From Morinoia aosen (lineage: Eukaryota; Arthropoda; Malacostraca; Amphipoda; Talitridae), in contig CM059570.1 of NCBI GenBank assembly GCA_030386875.1, positions 33,595,422 to 33,659,421 of the forward strand: a stretch of DNA of 64,000 bases, in the 5' to 3' direction. Each line of letters opens with the position of its first letter. The stretch's first letter is position 1. Positions 24,951 to 47,212 of the stretch are shown one piece after another. Position numbers and translations under genes: made by a program. Under the pieces are notes generated by a model. It worked only from the letters and a program-made list of their open reading frames with translations. It had not been told where the DNA came from and made no database searches.

Positions 24951-26566
24951 ATTTAAACAATTTAAACAATTTTTAAACAATTTAAACAATTTATTTACCA
25001 CAGGAGATACAGAGGTAGAATGCTTCTTAAGTCTAGTACAATGGACAAGTTTGAATATAGCTACCTGTGGGCCCGAATAAGTTCAGCGACTTCTGGGGCA
25101 TCCTACCATCAACATTATTCTAAGGTGTACATTAATGTTTAACCTAAATCACTTAACCTAGTTTCACATTAGACTGATCAGTGAGATAATTCAATCGATA
25201 TCAGATATTTCATTTTACAATATAGGTTATGTGGACTATATTTAACAGTACATTCGATAAAAGATTTAACAGCAGACTGAAGGCGAATTACATATTACCC
25301 ATGGCAAATTTCATTATTGGAAACAGTCATGTTGGAGACAAGATTTGACTTGGTGATCTTACATGACTAATATTCCGATAGGAAGTGAGTCTCGAGATTT
25401 CTTTTGAATAACTTGTAAGAATTACTATCACGGATCTCCGCAGGTATTGAGTTCCAAGTTTTAGTTCCAACGAAGAGGATACTGTGTTGCGACCGGGCCT
25501 TTGAATAGTAAGGAAGCATGAATTTACTTCTATTTCGGGTTAAATGGTCGTGATGACCAGTTTGCGCACTTAATAATAGTTTCAGGCTATTGTCGCCATC
25601 ATTTCTTAATGTTTTGTAAATGAAATTACAAATGGAGATTTTATAGAGATCTGGAAGTTTAAGTATTTGTAAATTTTTGAATGAATCATTTGTGTGAGCA
25701 TTATATTCTAGATTCTTTACCGCTCTGATTGCTCTTTTTTGCAGAGTAAAAATTATATTGGTTTTATTTTTATCAGTTCCGTGCCATGCTTCTATTCCGT
25801 ACTGCAAGTATGGTGAAATGAGCGTTCGGTAGAGCATTCGTAAAGCTGTTTCAGGCAGGTAATTTTTAACTTTATTCAGGATTCCGATGGATTTCGATAA
25901 TTTAGAACTAATATTAGCGATGTGCTCTTTAAAGGTCAGATGTTTATCTATTATGATGCCCAGAAACTTGCATGAGTTGGTTTCTTCGATTTCACCTTCG
26001 CCAATTTTTATGTGTGGGAGAGATATGCTTTTCTTGTATGAGAATGTAATATACTTTGTTTTTTCGATGTTGAGGCTTATTTTATTAGCTTTAAGCCATA
26101 ATGAAACCTTATGGAGTTCATTATTTATGCTCTCCGCAATCATAGCGGGATTTTGGCTCGGAAGGACCGTAGAAAGCGTGCTGTCATCGGCAAAAAGTAT
26201 GAATTTGAAAAATGTTGTTGATTTGATAATATCATTTATAAATATCAGAAATAGGAGAGGCCCTAGGACAGACCCTTGTGGAACTCCATGGCTAATTGTC
26301 TGTGGGTCCGATTTTGCGTCGTCAACGACAACGTATTGCTTCCGATTTGTTAGGTATGATTTGAACCAATCATGGGTAATTCCTCGAATGCCATAACAGT
26401 GTAGTTTCGAGAGTAATATCTTATGGTCCACACAGTCGAATGCTTTTCGAAAGTCAAGAAAAACGGAGAAAACAAGCTTTCCTTCATCTATATTAGAGTA
26501 AAGGTACTGTAAATGATTTAATACAGCTTGTGTCGTTGATTTCTTAGAACGAAAACCGAATTGTCG
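24951..26566 (-). mobile_element. 5'-truncated non-LTR retrotransposon (CR1/L2/Daphne-like)
   Basis: A minus-strand element whose open frame starts within the reverse transcriptase domain at QFGFRSKKSTT and whose 3' end is a short tandem tail. The tail, at 24951-24993 on the plus strand, is about four to five copies of a TTTAAACAA unit. A microsatellite-like tail instead of poly(A) and truncation at the 5' end are both typical of the CR1/L2 group. A TGA at 26569-26567 just before the QFGFR block, and no matching sequence beyond it, puts the truncation near 26565. I could not find a convincing target-site duplication. Confidence 0.8.
25367..26566 (-). pseudogene. Reverse transcriptase fragment of the non-LTR element, 399 codons open
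   Basis: One uninterrupted frame ending at TAG 25369-25367. Visible motifs in order: QFGFRSKKSTT, FLDFRKAFDCVDHKILL, GIRGITHDWFKSYLTNRKQY, GVPQGSVLGPLLFLIFINDI, the catalytic FADDS, then SLNIEKTKYITF, CKFLGIIID and LYRTLISPYLQYGIEAWHG. These are the palm and thumb of a non-LTR reverse transcriptase. The N-terminal fingers and any endonuclease or ORF1 are missing, so it cannot mobilise itself. The lack of any internal stop or frameshift suggests a recent insertion. Clade judged from motif spelling only. Confidence 0.85.
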
Positions 26567-26589
26567 TCATAGAGAAAAGATTTTTGTTC

Positions 26590-27739
26590 AAAATACGAAT
26601 ACACTTTTTTTTTATACACAATTTTTTTTATACACAATCATGGATAATTTCCGAAGCTTTGGCATAAATTTAAGGGTGTAAAAGAATAGAGAAGATAAGT
26701 GGCTTAGAGGTCTCTTGCCCTGGAGTACCTTACTTCAGGGACGATGGGGAATGCAAACGTCTTTGTGAAGGCAGAACAAGCGCCCTGTTCGACTCAACAC
26801 GGCACGCGCTAAATCCATGAATTACGAGTTACAGAAACTTAAATACGGAGAAAACAAATCATATTTATTAAAATAACATAGCGTCTTATTATAAAATTAC
26901 TACGAAAATCTATTCATTCTGTAAAACGTTTCGCAGAATAGCTCCATCCTCAATACGTCATTCTGGAAAAAAATTTCAGAAATTTTAAAGATCGTTCGAT
27001 TAAAGCAAATGATTTTCTTGCATTTAGGAGTTACCATGTCGTTAAATTTACTGGTCAGTAAATTTTTAAGATAAGCGAATTACTTGCGCCCGTGAACGAT
27101 CAGACATTATCATTTGACAGTATTTCTGTCTTATATGTATCTTGCGCATAATATTCTTAGTCATTGTACAAATTATAAAAGAATTCATTTCGTAATCAGC
27201 GGCTACATTATCTACGTTTGTAACTTCCGATCTCATGCGTTAGGGTTGAGAATCCTGAGGCAGAGAGATAAAGTATGGCGAACTTCAGTTTGAAAATTTC
27301 TCATGAATTCATTTAGGGCAATGGCTACTGTAAGGAAATTGAGTTTCCTATCCGGAATGAATCAAATAAGTACGTATGTATATTCTAGTACCCTGTACTG
27401 CAGTAACTCGTTACTCTTTTATTCTAGGACTTTCGACTGGCATTTGAAGCAGGTAAGTGCTACAATGATTTTCTTCAAATATCTTTTCCTTTTTATTACC
27501 CTCAGCGGATAATTAGCCTGATAAATATCATCTATAGAAAGTTGATTACAAGGAATACGAAACTGTCACTTAGCTCTAAAATCAGTTCACCTACTATTTT
27601 CTGAACAATCAGTGATTTCTATGGAAAGTGGCGGTGGAAAAAAAATTCTCCCACCAACCCCAAACGTATAACCAATGTCTCCTATATCAGCAGGCCTGCT
27701 CTTAGAAATCGTAACCTAACCATAATTAATGTGTTCCAA
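26590..27739. other. No feature seen
   Basis: AT-rich spacer between the retrotransposon and a SINE copy. Only short frames. Confidence 0.4.
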
Positions 27740-28026
27740 ATAAAGGAAGGATAGAGGCACCATTTGGTAAGGAGTCAAGAGAACGGGGAATCAATGTACA
27801 AGATGTGTTCTCGCACAAGATTTCTTGCGCTTCGAAACCGTAAGTTGCGAAGAAAAGGTATTAAACAAGAAAGAAATTCAAAGAGAAAGTAGTGGGTGCT
27901 GAAAAACAGGACAGCAGTGAACCGAAAAAAGATGGTCCGTAACACAACGAAAACCTATTCTATTTCAACAAAAAGAAAGCCTCCCTAATCTTTAGCTCGG
28001 GCCCTCACATAGTCTCCCTGGGAGCG
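27740..28026 (-). mobile_element. SINE-like family, degraded copy (long subtype)
   Basis: Shares the GGCACCATTT, ACAGGACAGCAGTGAACCG, TTTCAACAAAAAGAAAG and GCTCGGGCCCTCACAT blocks with the full-length copies. The tail end is missing or diverged and the head stops at CCTGGGAGCG. It carries the extra block of about 25 bp (ACAAGATGTGTTCTCGCAC...) that defines the long subtype. Confidence 0.75.
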
Positions 28027-29584
28027 TGCTTCGTTCAGTTTAAATTGTAGAGCACTCAAATATAGAGCTGAATATAAACGCTAGTGAAAAGTTTCCTTAG
28101 GTTTCAAAATCAGCCATGTTACAAAATTTTGTCTGATAACAACATTCTAATCAGATCTGTGATGATACTAGTCGTATAAATTTTTACACTGGTGGTGCTC
28201 AGGCAGTGGCTTACGGAAAAAAAACAATTATTCGGTTTATTCTTTTGGACTCGATTAAAATAATGTCGAGAAGGGGGTGAAATAAAGAAGATGAATACCC
28301 AATTTTATTGAACAGACATGAAAGGAAAAGTTATAGGACAGAGCATCAAGATCGGTCACAGCACAGCACGGAAGGATAGTCACCACACTCCTCACAGCAA
28401 GAAGCGGTTTTCGTGCTCTCCTAAAGAACAAAAATAATGAAAAATGTTCACGAGTCCAATGTTGAATGAAATTTACAAAATTCTCTGAAGCATTAGGGAG
28501 CTTAATTTTGTGTGCTGCGCTACCAACAGAAAACATCAAAACAACGAAAGAATGAGACACTTCAGTACTAGAAAAAATAGCAGGAATTTCTGCATCAGTC
28601 AAGTTTCAGTTCAACACTGTCGAGGGCAACCGAAGGGGAAGTAATAATGAAAGAAATAGGTGTGCATGTTTTCTTACAGGACGCAAATAAATAACTACTT
28701 CAGTCTAGATTAAAATGTGCAGATAGAGACGGGTTCAAAATCGACCGGCCACGCAATATCGGGGAAAATCTAACCATGTTTAAAATTGGAGGGCAAATGT
28801 GCAGAGTGTCCTAACCCAAAAAACAGAATTTTAGGGCACTCAAGTTAGAGGCGTGGTGTTCATCGCAGGGTTGCCAAACTGGCTTTTCCTAGCCAAGTTA
28901 CTAACTAGGAACTGAACTAGGAACAAGGCCACTTTGCCTGAAAGACATCTACGCCACTATGAGGTGAAATTATCACTTAATCCACTCTGCCAGTTCTGAC
29001 CTCTGATTTGTGAATTAGGACACCCTGCATATTTGCCCTCCAATTATGAAATACCTCGTCAGCTAAGATTTCGGAGCCGTGGGAGTAGCACTTCGTTGCT
29101 GCAGGCAGTAACGTAACATCGCGGTAGTAAATGGAATAAAGTGCACCGATATTACATCGAAAATCCTCATTCCGATCAGCTGGGTACACCAAACTTTCCA
29201 TTCCGAGAAGAGGGAAAAGGAGAGGCCATCTCTCAAAATCAGAACTAAACACTTGGACTGCGCCAGGTAAAACTGAAGTTCAATATTCAACTCAAATTTA
29301 ACGAAAATTGTAATACGCAACGTTGAAAATCGCCAACATTAACTGGATCTAGCCTTCATTTAGCCTTAATTAGGGAAATTGAGTTCGCGACTAGTGTAGG
29401 TCAGCAGCGTTATGAAAATTCCCTCAGTGTACCATCGTTGGCTCACGTCGCAGTCAAAGTGTTAATTACGACAAGTTTACATTGAAAGCAGAAGCGTTGC
29501 ATACTCTTCGGTGCGTGCCTCGCAGCGCCTGCGCACACCGCAAATTTTCCAAGGAATGCTCGGGAAAACGTACCGGCAGCACAC

Positions 29585-29856
29585 GCCATGGTAGAGGAAA
29601 CAAGGTTGAGTCTTTTCTATGGGGGAAAATACATCTCCTTTGGTTCTGCTAGCCAACAGAACAGTTTCATTTCAAACTTTATGACGTCGCCGTTGCGACA
29701 TGTCGTTAGGCCAATAATGGTGCCAGATTTGGAACTAGCAGTGTTGTCAGATGCAACATGAGCGCTGCTATTGGTTTGTTGCCATGACGTCAGCATTGGC
29801 ACACGGTCGACGAAGAAAAGCTGGTTTGTCCCTACCTTGTTTCTTCAACCGTGGTG
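29585..29856. mobile_element. Probable MITE with 21-bp inverted repeats, rich in CRE and CCAAT-like sites
   Basis: CCATGGTAGAGGAAACAAGG at about 29587 faces CCTTGTTTCTTCAACCGTGG at about 29834 in inverted orientation, with three mismatches. The interior has TGACGTC at about 29683, TGACGTCA at about 29785, and CCAAT in both orientations. No target duplication was clear, so it may instead be a promoter with chance symmetry. Confidence 0.45.
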
Positions 29857-31344
29857 CACCCTAGAATGACGACCTTGCCACAGAGAGGCAGTGTACTTTC
29901 AGGACACGATGAAGTGAAATTCTATCGTTGTCTCTTGTTTGCATGAATAGCACACACACTTTACATAGGAAGTATCGACTACGCGTTCTGTGCTTCGAGT
30001 CTCAATCGCACATTTTTGTAACTTAAAGCAAAAACGAGGTAGCGTAACTTGCACTTAAAGTCCGGATAGTAATCAGCCATCAAAACTTGTTCTCCGACGG
30101 CAAAGGACTGCTGAGCCCACCAATGAAGGTACGAGAACAGATTGCACTTTGTCAAAAATTGCTCACGCGTCTAAATATTGTTATTCAAAAATATTATTCA
30201 GAACTGAACCACAAAAAATAAATAATACGCCATGCAATGCCACACGTAGTAAAACAAGACCTTAGTTTTTACAGTCTTCATATGAAACTTTCTATGTGTC
30301 CCGTAGACTCAGGAACGACAACAAAAGAAGTCATCGTACAAAATGTACATAAGCTATACAAACATAAGGTAGAGACTAACAAAGCAAACACATTCATCAT
30401 ATGAGATTATATAGAAATACCAAACTGGAAGCAGACGTAGGACCATGACGGCATTGAACATCCTTTGTTTATCCTGAGCCATAATGTATGCATGCAGTAA
30501 TGCCTAAAGCGTTCGTCACGTTGTCTTTGTTTTCTCGTACATTAAGTTATGTCTCCAACAGTTAGAACTCACACAAGTTTACTTCCAAGTAGAAAGAGGA
30601 GCTACTGGTCAATCTTTTGATATTGAATGCTCGAGATATCACTGACTTCTTTTCTGCATTGTATTTCCATGATGGACGCAATTTGGCCTTCGCTGGTAAT
30701 TTCACTAACGTTGGTAAAAATAAGGGTTCATTTCCACTAAAGTAAGTCTAGCTGTTTAACGTTAACACGGAAATGCCTTTTGCGAGCGTTGAAGACGAAT
30801 CAAAACAAAATATTTCTAAAAGAAGAGCTGCGGAATCTAAAAACTTGACGTGAATCGCTCAACGGCCTTTTTTGCTATCCAAATGGTCAGCGCTGAAATC
30901 ATCGCGATGGTTTACATTGTTTTGAGCAACAAAAGCATGATAAATGATCTGCCTTTTTTTATAGCATTCCTGTAGCAGCGTAAAAATAGTGTATGCTCAA
31001 CTTGTCCAGAGTTCGGTGTGCAAAACTACTCAAAAATTAAAGGTATCCAAGCGCGCGTTTGTGAATATTTACCAACTAAAGACGATCGAGGACATAGTAC
31101 TCAATATATGGAGACATTTTCAAGCAGAAGATTAGAATGATCAAGATCCTAAAACATTACTAACGCCTAATTTATGTAAACGAATAATGTTTGCTATATC
31201 AGTGTCTCCTTTCGTGTTTCTTCAATTTTAAAAACGTAATACATCGAATGTATCAACTTTTATGGAAATATACGTTTTTTTTCTCTCTCTCGTATCTAAC
31301 AATGTGACTAGGTTAAATAATATAGCGCGAATCTTTTGAAAAGT

Positions 31345-31372
31345 ACCGTTGAGCCGTGGAAGGCTCAACGGC
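31345..31372. other. Perfect 10-bp stem hairpin
   Basis: CCGTTGAGCC, GTGGAA, GGCTCAACGG. Isolated, with no T tract or partner element seen. Confidence 0.7.
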
Positions 31373-32118
31373 ATAGAAGCCTCTCAAGCAGCTCATCAGT
31401 TGCAGGGCAGGCAGGCCTCCCTCACGAGGGTAAATCCCAACATATCCCAGAGCAACTCCAGCTTTATCTCGCAACAATAGATGCCGATTTTAGGGTAGAT
31501 AGGTCAAAAAGTATTTTTAAACAATTGCTTCTCTGAACGTTTCGGTTATCTACCTACCGATAGGAGCGCTGGAATCTTCCAACTGGACAGTCAACTTCTT
31601 CAAATATACATGAACAATTCGAGCAAACGTAACCTTGTGGATAGTAGAAGTAGTAAAAATGAACTATAGCAATCGTACTTTTAAATTGTAATGTTTTCCA
31701 TAAGTTTCATGAAACGCCAAAAAATATAGATTAAAAGGAACGACTGACTTCTTTCAAAGCCAAAAAGCAAAGATCAAGAGGTACGTTTACTAAACCAAAT
31801 ACATGACAACAAAATATTGAATTAAATGAATGAAACCCTTTATTAAATCTTAACACAACGATAAAGCAAATGCTTTGTTTTACAAAAGCATAAATATCAC
31901 TCACGCACAATAAATAGAAGTTTATGCAAGAAAACACAAAACGGGGCAAAATTCTTGCTAAACGTGCAATGTCTTTTTACTTTAGCATAATATAATATTT
32001 ATAGTCTTCAACTACGTAGCATTGATACAGGTTAAATAGCAATCGAATTAGGTTTTAAAGTGGGAGAACTTCATGCCACAGGGGTTATTAATGGTTGCCC
32101 TAATGGGTGGGTTGCTCA

Positions 32119-32491
32119 GATTAGATTATTAGATTAGATTATAAGTTAGTTTAAGCCTCCCTAACCGCTGCAAAAATAGAGCGTATCGAAGAGAGGAAGG
32201 AGGAAGGCACCATTAAGTATGGAGATAAGAAAATGAGGAATCTATGCAGAAAGGGCATAGAAACAGTAAGATGGGAAAGAAGTTCATGAAATAAGATAAA
32301 AGTTGAAGAAAAAAGTCAGAGGTGCTGAAAAACAGGACAGTAGTGAACCGAAAAAAGGTGGTCCTTAACATAACAAAAAACATTTTATTTCAACAAAAAG
32401 AAGGCCTACCTAACTCTCAGCTCGGGCCCTCACATTTTTCCCCTGGGAGCGCTAATTCCCATAGATACAATAGTTGTATCCCCCTGAGGGG
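32119..32491 (-). mobile_element. SINE-like family, full-length young copy with 14-bp target duplication
   Basis: Flanked by GGGTGGGTTGCTCA at 32105-32118 and at 32492-32505, a perfect 14-bp duplication. Nearly identical over its whole length to the copy at 62131-62495, which suggests both inserted recently. The tail carries four to five ATTAGATT-type units. Confidence 0.9.
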
Positions 32492-32505
32492 GGGTGGGTT
32501 GCTCA

Positions 32506-35500
32506 CCCCATGCCCTACCCAGTAGCGGGTTATACTAGTAACTCTTCCCTACTCATCAAAGAGTAACTCGAGGAGAGCACGGCACCAGACACAGGTGAAA
32601 GAATTCTGGGGAAGTTCTAGCACCAGAACTCAAACCCAAGAAATCATTTAAAAAGAACAGAGCACCACCAAATCACGTATCTCTAAGCGGGAAGAAATGG
32701 CAAAAATGAGTTGACAGTTGAAACAATGGGATATTTTCTGCTACAAGAAACTAGGTGAACAGCTTTGGTCGGAATTGGTATACAAACACTACAGGTTTTT
32801 TGCTCGCTACGTTGAATGAATGTGTTCTGTGAAAGGCAAGGTGAATTTTGCTTCATTACGACCCAGCATCTGAAAAGTAATCAAATTCACAACTGAAAAC
32901 GTCTGGGACAAGTGTGAGGCGTTGACATCGAAGTAAAACAAAAAAAAGATAAAAAGGAATTAGAAGACAAGTATCGAGTTCAGCTATGCAGTCAAAAGCC
33001 TAAGTTGTACGGGAAACCTATCAAGACAGAGAAAATGCGAAGCAAATTCGACTGACTTTTTTTCAAGAGTCTCCACGTAATATCTATGCCTCTTCAACAG
33101 CAGAGTTTATGAGAATGTAAAGATTCAAAGAAACCGCGAGCAAGTCCCTCACTCTGGAATCATCCTCCAAATGTTCATAGCAGCACAGCAACTGGAAACT
33201 TGCTGCTGAATTTGAGCTAAAAACAAGGCTTCACTAAGATCTAAACTTCCACAAGCAGCTCAGCACCAAGCAAACTGCTCATAGAAGTGTAAAATATTGC
33301 AATGAATTTGGGTGGTTAAATTTTGGTATCGCAGATTTATGTGTACAGTGCAGCGAATCGTATGAAAATCTCCTTAATCTTAATTAACTTGAAAACTACT
33401 TAATTAGTACTAAGCTCGAACATGGTTCTTTCTGAGAAAGTGCATGTAATTTTAGCCTCAGGCACGACATTTTGTTTAGAATGGCCACATGGACCAAATT
33501 TGCATCAGAGAGAGGAATTACCAGCCCACGAGAAACCCTCCGCAGTAGCTCGATTAACTAAATTTCACTAAATAACGAATACACTTTCTAACAAAGAAAT
33601 ACTTCACAAAAAAATGGAAGAAAATGCACATCACAACTTGCGGATTTATACAGACATGAACACAAGGTCGCCTTATATTAGCAACAAGCCACGTTAGTGG
33701 ACGACGAGAAGGTAACATTGAAACGGGTGTTGTAAGACAGCAACACAGACGTGCAGGAGCGAGCTGTATTGCAAGCGAGCCGTGCCTTGGCCTCTTTGAG
33801 AAGGGCGCCTCCTCGCGCCTGGAATCGTACAAACTCAGGATCCAACAGCATTTCAAAATCATCATGACCTGTAAAAATTAAAATCCGTAGATATGCGTGT
33901 GATAAGTACCCTGAGGCTTCAGACTTGATGAGTACATTAATTTGCAATTTTTTCGTCAGAAACGATGTAACACCAAACTTTTCTGGGTCGTGCTGCGGGC
34001 ATTTTAAGGACTGTACACACACGCACGCTAACTGAATGAAAAACAAGGGACAGGGTTGAATTTGGAGAGATGAGAATGAAAATAGGAGTGCATTTTGACA
34101 TGAACCAAGTATGATGTATTTTGAAGCCTGGCGAAAAGGAAGCGACCGCCAAAAAGAGTTGGGAAAATGAGCGTAGCTAAAAACCCACACCAAGCCTAAC
34201 GGCATTCGGAAAATTGCACTCGTAACTATTTACTACTAAATTGCGCAATAGAAAAAAATAAACCTCTATCTTAACTCTAAGAAAGCGATCAAGTAAAGCC
34301 AATACGGTAATTTTTCACGACTAAACAATTTGTGTTACTCTGAACATGGTGCCCTAATCTGTCCCTCGGCGTACAACACCAAAGGAAGAGAGCTTTACAC
34401 GTTGAACAGCGATAATAAAATAAATCCTATCAAAACTTTTGTAAGAAACTTAAGCTCAGGTAGCGTCTCTAAAGAATACTGACAAAATGTACTCACTCAA
34501 AGTGTGTCTCCAGAAACTAAATTTTCTCACTCTGATAAAAAATAGATCTACAAAATCTTACTAGATAGATAACCCTTCTGTCTGCACTTGGCATAGGAAA
34601 TGAGGAGGACTTGCCCTCAATGTCATCGTGAAGAGCGCGACCGGTATCGTTATTCCTACACCAACGGTCAGGCTCGCACCCGAGACGCTCGCTGCACAGG
34701 GAGTTTCCACAACGGAACTGGCAACTACGCGCCTCGCACCGACTAATTCACACAGTCCACTACACCGAAAACTAAGGATACTATTTGATGGTCTCGCAGA
34801 AAAATCAAGTGCCCAAATCCGCGATTTCCAAAAAGACTCAAGCGAAGTAAACTTGTAACTGCTCACTACAATCGCATTCCGGGTTAGCAGCTCACGTGAG
34901 CCGGTCGACGAGAATACAATTGGCAGTTCTTTCTCAAAAATTTGACTGATGAAACAAATTACAAAAATTCCGCAGCATTAAATGTTGCCCCGAACCTGCC
35001 GGTACGACGATCGTTTACCAAACTAAGCGTCTACAGTCGACTAAGAAGCCCCAGAAAAGTCTCAGTATCGAATAATGAATTCTATGAAGCCATGGGACGG
35101 ACAAATAGACACGAATGAGGCACCGCCTTACAAATAATAAAAGGATTGGATAAAGGAAGGCCCCAGAAAACTATGTTACAGGATATCAATTATTTTAGAC
35201 TGAAAGCTTCTATCCTCTTCTCCATTACGTAGCCAAGAAGGCTTAATTATGATCTTTACATTTTCATTCACCAATATGCAATCATTGACAACATCAGGAT
35301 TATCAAAGCTAAGCTATCTACACTCAACGGTTGGATTTCACAGTAAACAATGGGGGTGAAAACACCAGAGTATAAGAAAACTTTAACCTAACTTGTAAGA
35401 AACTTGCTGCGCATCCACAAGATATTTTAGCCCACATATCAAGCTCAGTACATGGCCCATTTGACAGCATAAGTAATATGCGCATCGTTAATAATTCACA

Positions 35501-35797
35501 TTTTTCTAATCAGAAATAGTGAAGTATTGGTGAGTCCCACTTTCCACATAGTTCAAAAAGGAAGAGGCTTGAGCTGGATGCCTACCACACGACGAAGATG
35601 TCACGAATACCCTGTATCGCAGTTCAAATCCCAAAGGCAAAAGTAACAACAGCACTTGCTCAACCGCATCCCAACGTCAGATAAAAACATGAGAATTGGA
35701 GCAGAGAAAGAAGTCGTTCTGAGAGCCTGGGAGTCGTCAGAAGAGGGCACTGGGTTCTGAGCGAGAGGCTCGCTAAGACGCTAAAGGAAGGCCAGCA
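32506..35797. other. Downstream of SMAP; two weak coding candidates only
   Basis: Includes the possible exon at 33.7-33.9 kb and a CpG-richer stretch at 34.6-34.9 kb where both strands are open for 75-100 codons, so neither can be preferred. The SMAP 3' UTR occupies an unknown part of the right end. Confidence 0.4.
33678..33868 (-). CDS. Possible terminal exon of an unrecognised gene
   Basis: After a T-rich tract and CAG at 33869, an open frame reads HDDFEMLLDPEFVRFQARGG then ALLKEAKARLACNTARSC and on to a stop at 33678. The peptide looks protein-like and the stretch is richer in G+C than its flanks. A second frame is also open here, no partner exon was identified, and I do not recognise the sequence. 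Might be a real 3' exon or a chance frame. Confidence 0.22.
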
Positions 35798-46126
<10,329 letters not shown>

Positions 46127-46397
46127 TTTTGTTAAGTAAATTTCTCCTAGTAAATAATTTGACAGAATTCAACTCATAAAATGTTAATTAAATCTCTCAC
46201 TTCATTCAAAAAACCTAATCCCTGCAAAAAAGGGCAACATATTAGCATTCTTATGTACTGTTATTAGAATTCCACTACTGAGGATTTAAAATCACTAGCA
46301 ACCATGTTGACTACCACATAAAAATTTCTATACCAATATCATGCAGCTATTATTAATTGAATTATTACCAGTTTTTCGGATTCTTTTGTCATAATTC

Positions 46398-46615
46398 AGA
46401 TTAGATAAGTTAATTTAAGTCTTCATAACTATATTAAATAAGTTTTGAAGAGAAGAAGGCATCATTTAGCATGGACTTAGGAGAATGCAGAATCTAGAGA
46501 CGAGATTTATAAAAAATTTAGTAAAAAGTTCACGAAATAAAATAAAATTTGAAGAAATATTAGAGACAGGACAGCAGTAGGCTAAAAAAAAGGTTGGTAA
46601 CAAAAGAAAAACTGA
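46398..46615 (-). mobile_element. SINE-like family, truncated copy just upstream of SMAP exon 1
   Basis: Keeps the AGATTAGATAAG tail, TTTAAGTC, GAAGGCATCATTTAGCATGG and ACAGGACAGCAG blocks, and stops before the TTTCAACAAAAA block. It lies about 270 bp upstream of the SMAP start codon and could lie within the promoter or 5' UTR region. Confidence 0.75.
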
Positions 46616-47038
46616 ATTTATTGTTATTGGCAAATGAATACTTCCAAGAATAGACATTTCTATATTTGTTCAACAGCTCAGAAGATTTAAAGCAATAGAA
46701 CATGATACAAAAAACTATTTAAATCAAAATTGTTATAGTCAAGTTAATAAAAATAAATCTTTAGAAATCAAAATAGACTACTCCTGACACAGTGCACATG
46801 TTTTCAACTTCAAAGCTTGAGGTTAATAAAAGTATTCAAATGACTACAAGTTTTCATAAGCTTATTTAAAATATTTTCTTCAAAATTTCTAGTACTTTTT
46901 AAAGTCTATTCTGAATTTGAACAATACAGGAACATTTCAGGCCAATCCTCCACAAAAGTACCCAAGCGTACTCTAACAGCTCGAGCGTACAACGCAACTG
47001 CTATGGAATATAAAAATTTAAAACTTGAATAGCTCAAA

Positions 47039-47110
47039 AATAACGCATCAGCGAGCAGAATGTAAGTCTTGTAAAACGTTTTTAAATGTGTTCCATTAGT
47101 GATTATTTGG
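47039..47110. mobile_element. Solo arm of the 49.3/58.7-kb palindromic MITE family
   Basis: AATAACGCATCAGCGAGCAG, AATGTAAGTCTTGTAAAACG and GTGTTCCATTAGTGATT match the arm seen at 49390-49455 and 58790-58860 in reverse. I could not find the partner arm nearby. Confidence 0.6.
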
Positions 47111-47212
47111 AATGGAATTTTTAATTTCCATGAAAGGCTTTAACTGTATATTGACCAAATGAAATTTATTGTTTTGTATTTTATCATTCAACCATTACTT
47201 TTCCCAGATTAA

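Larger units (their letters stand above)
28027..32104. other. Mostly featureless; holds the 29.6-kb inverted repeat and the 31.3-kb hairpin
   Basis: Apart from these two structures I see AT-rich DNA, with a GC-richer patch at 29.4-29.9 kb. The 115-codon minus frame at 28255-28602 shows no family motif. Confidence 0.4.

Noticed and set aside
25887..26396. 169-codon plus-strand frame opposite the reverse transcriptase
   Set aside because: It is the antisense shadow of the minus-strand reverse transcriptase frame.
34561..34866. Overlapping 101- and 76-codon frames on opposite strands at 34.6-34.9 kb
   Set aside because: Both strands are open because the segment is GC-richer. Neither shows a family motif or convincing splice sites, so no gene is called.
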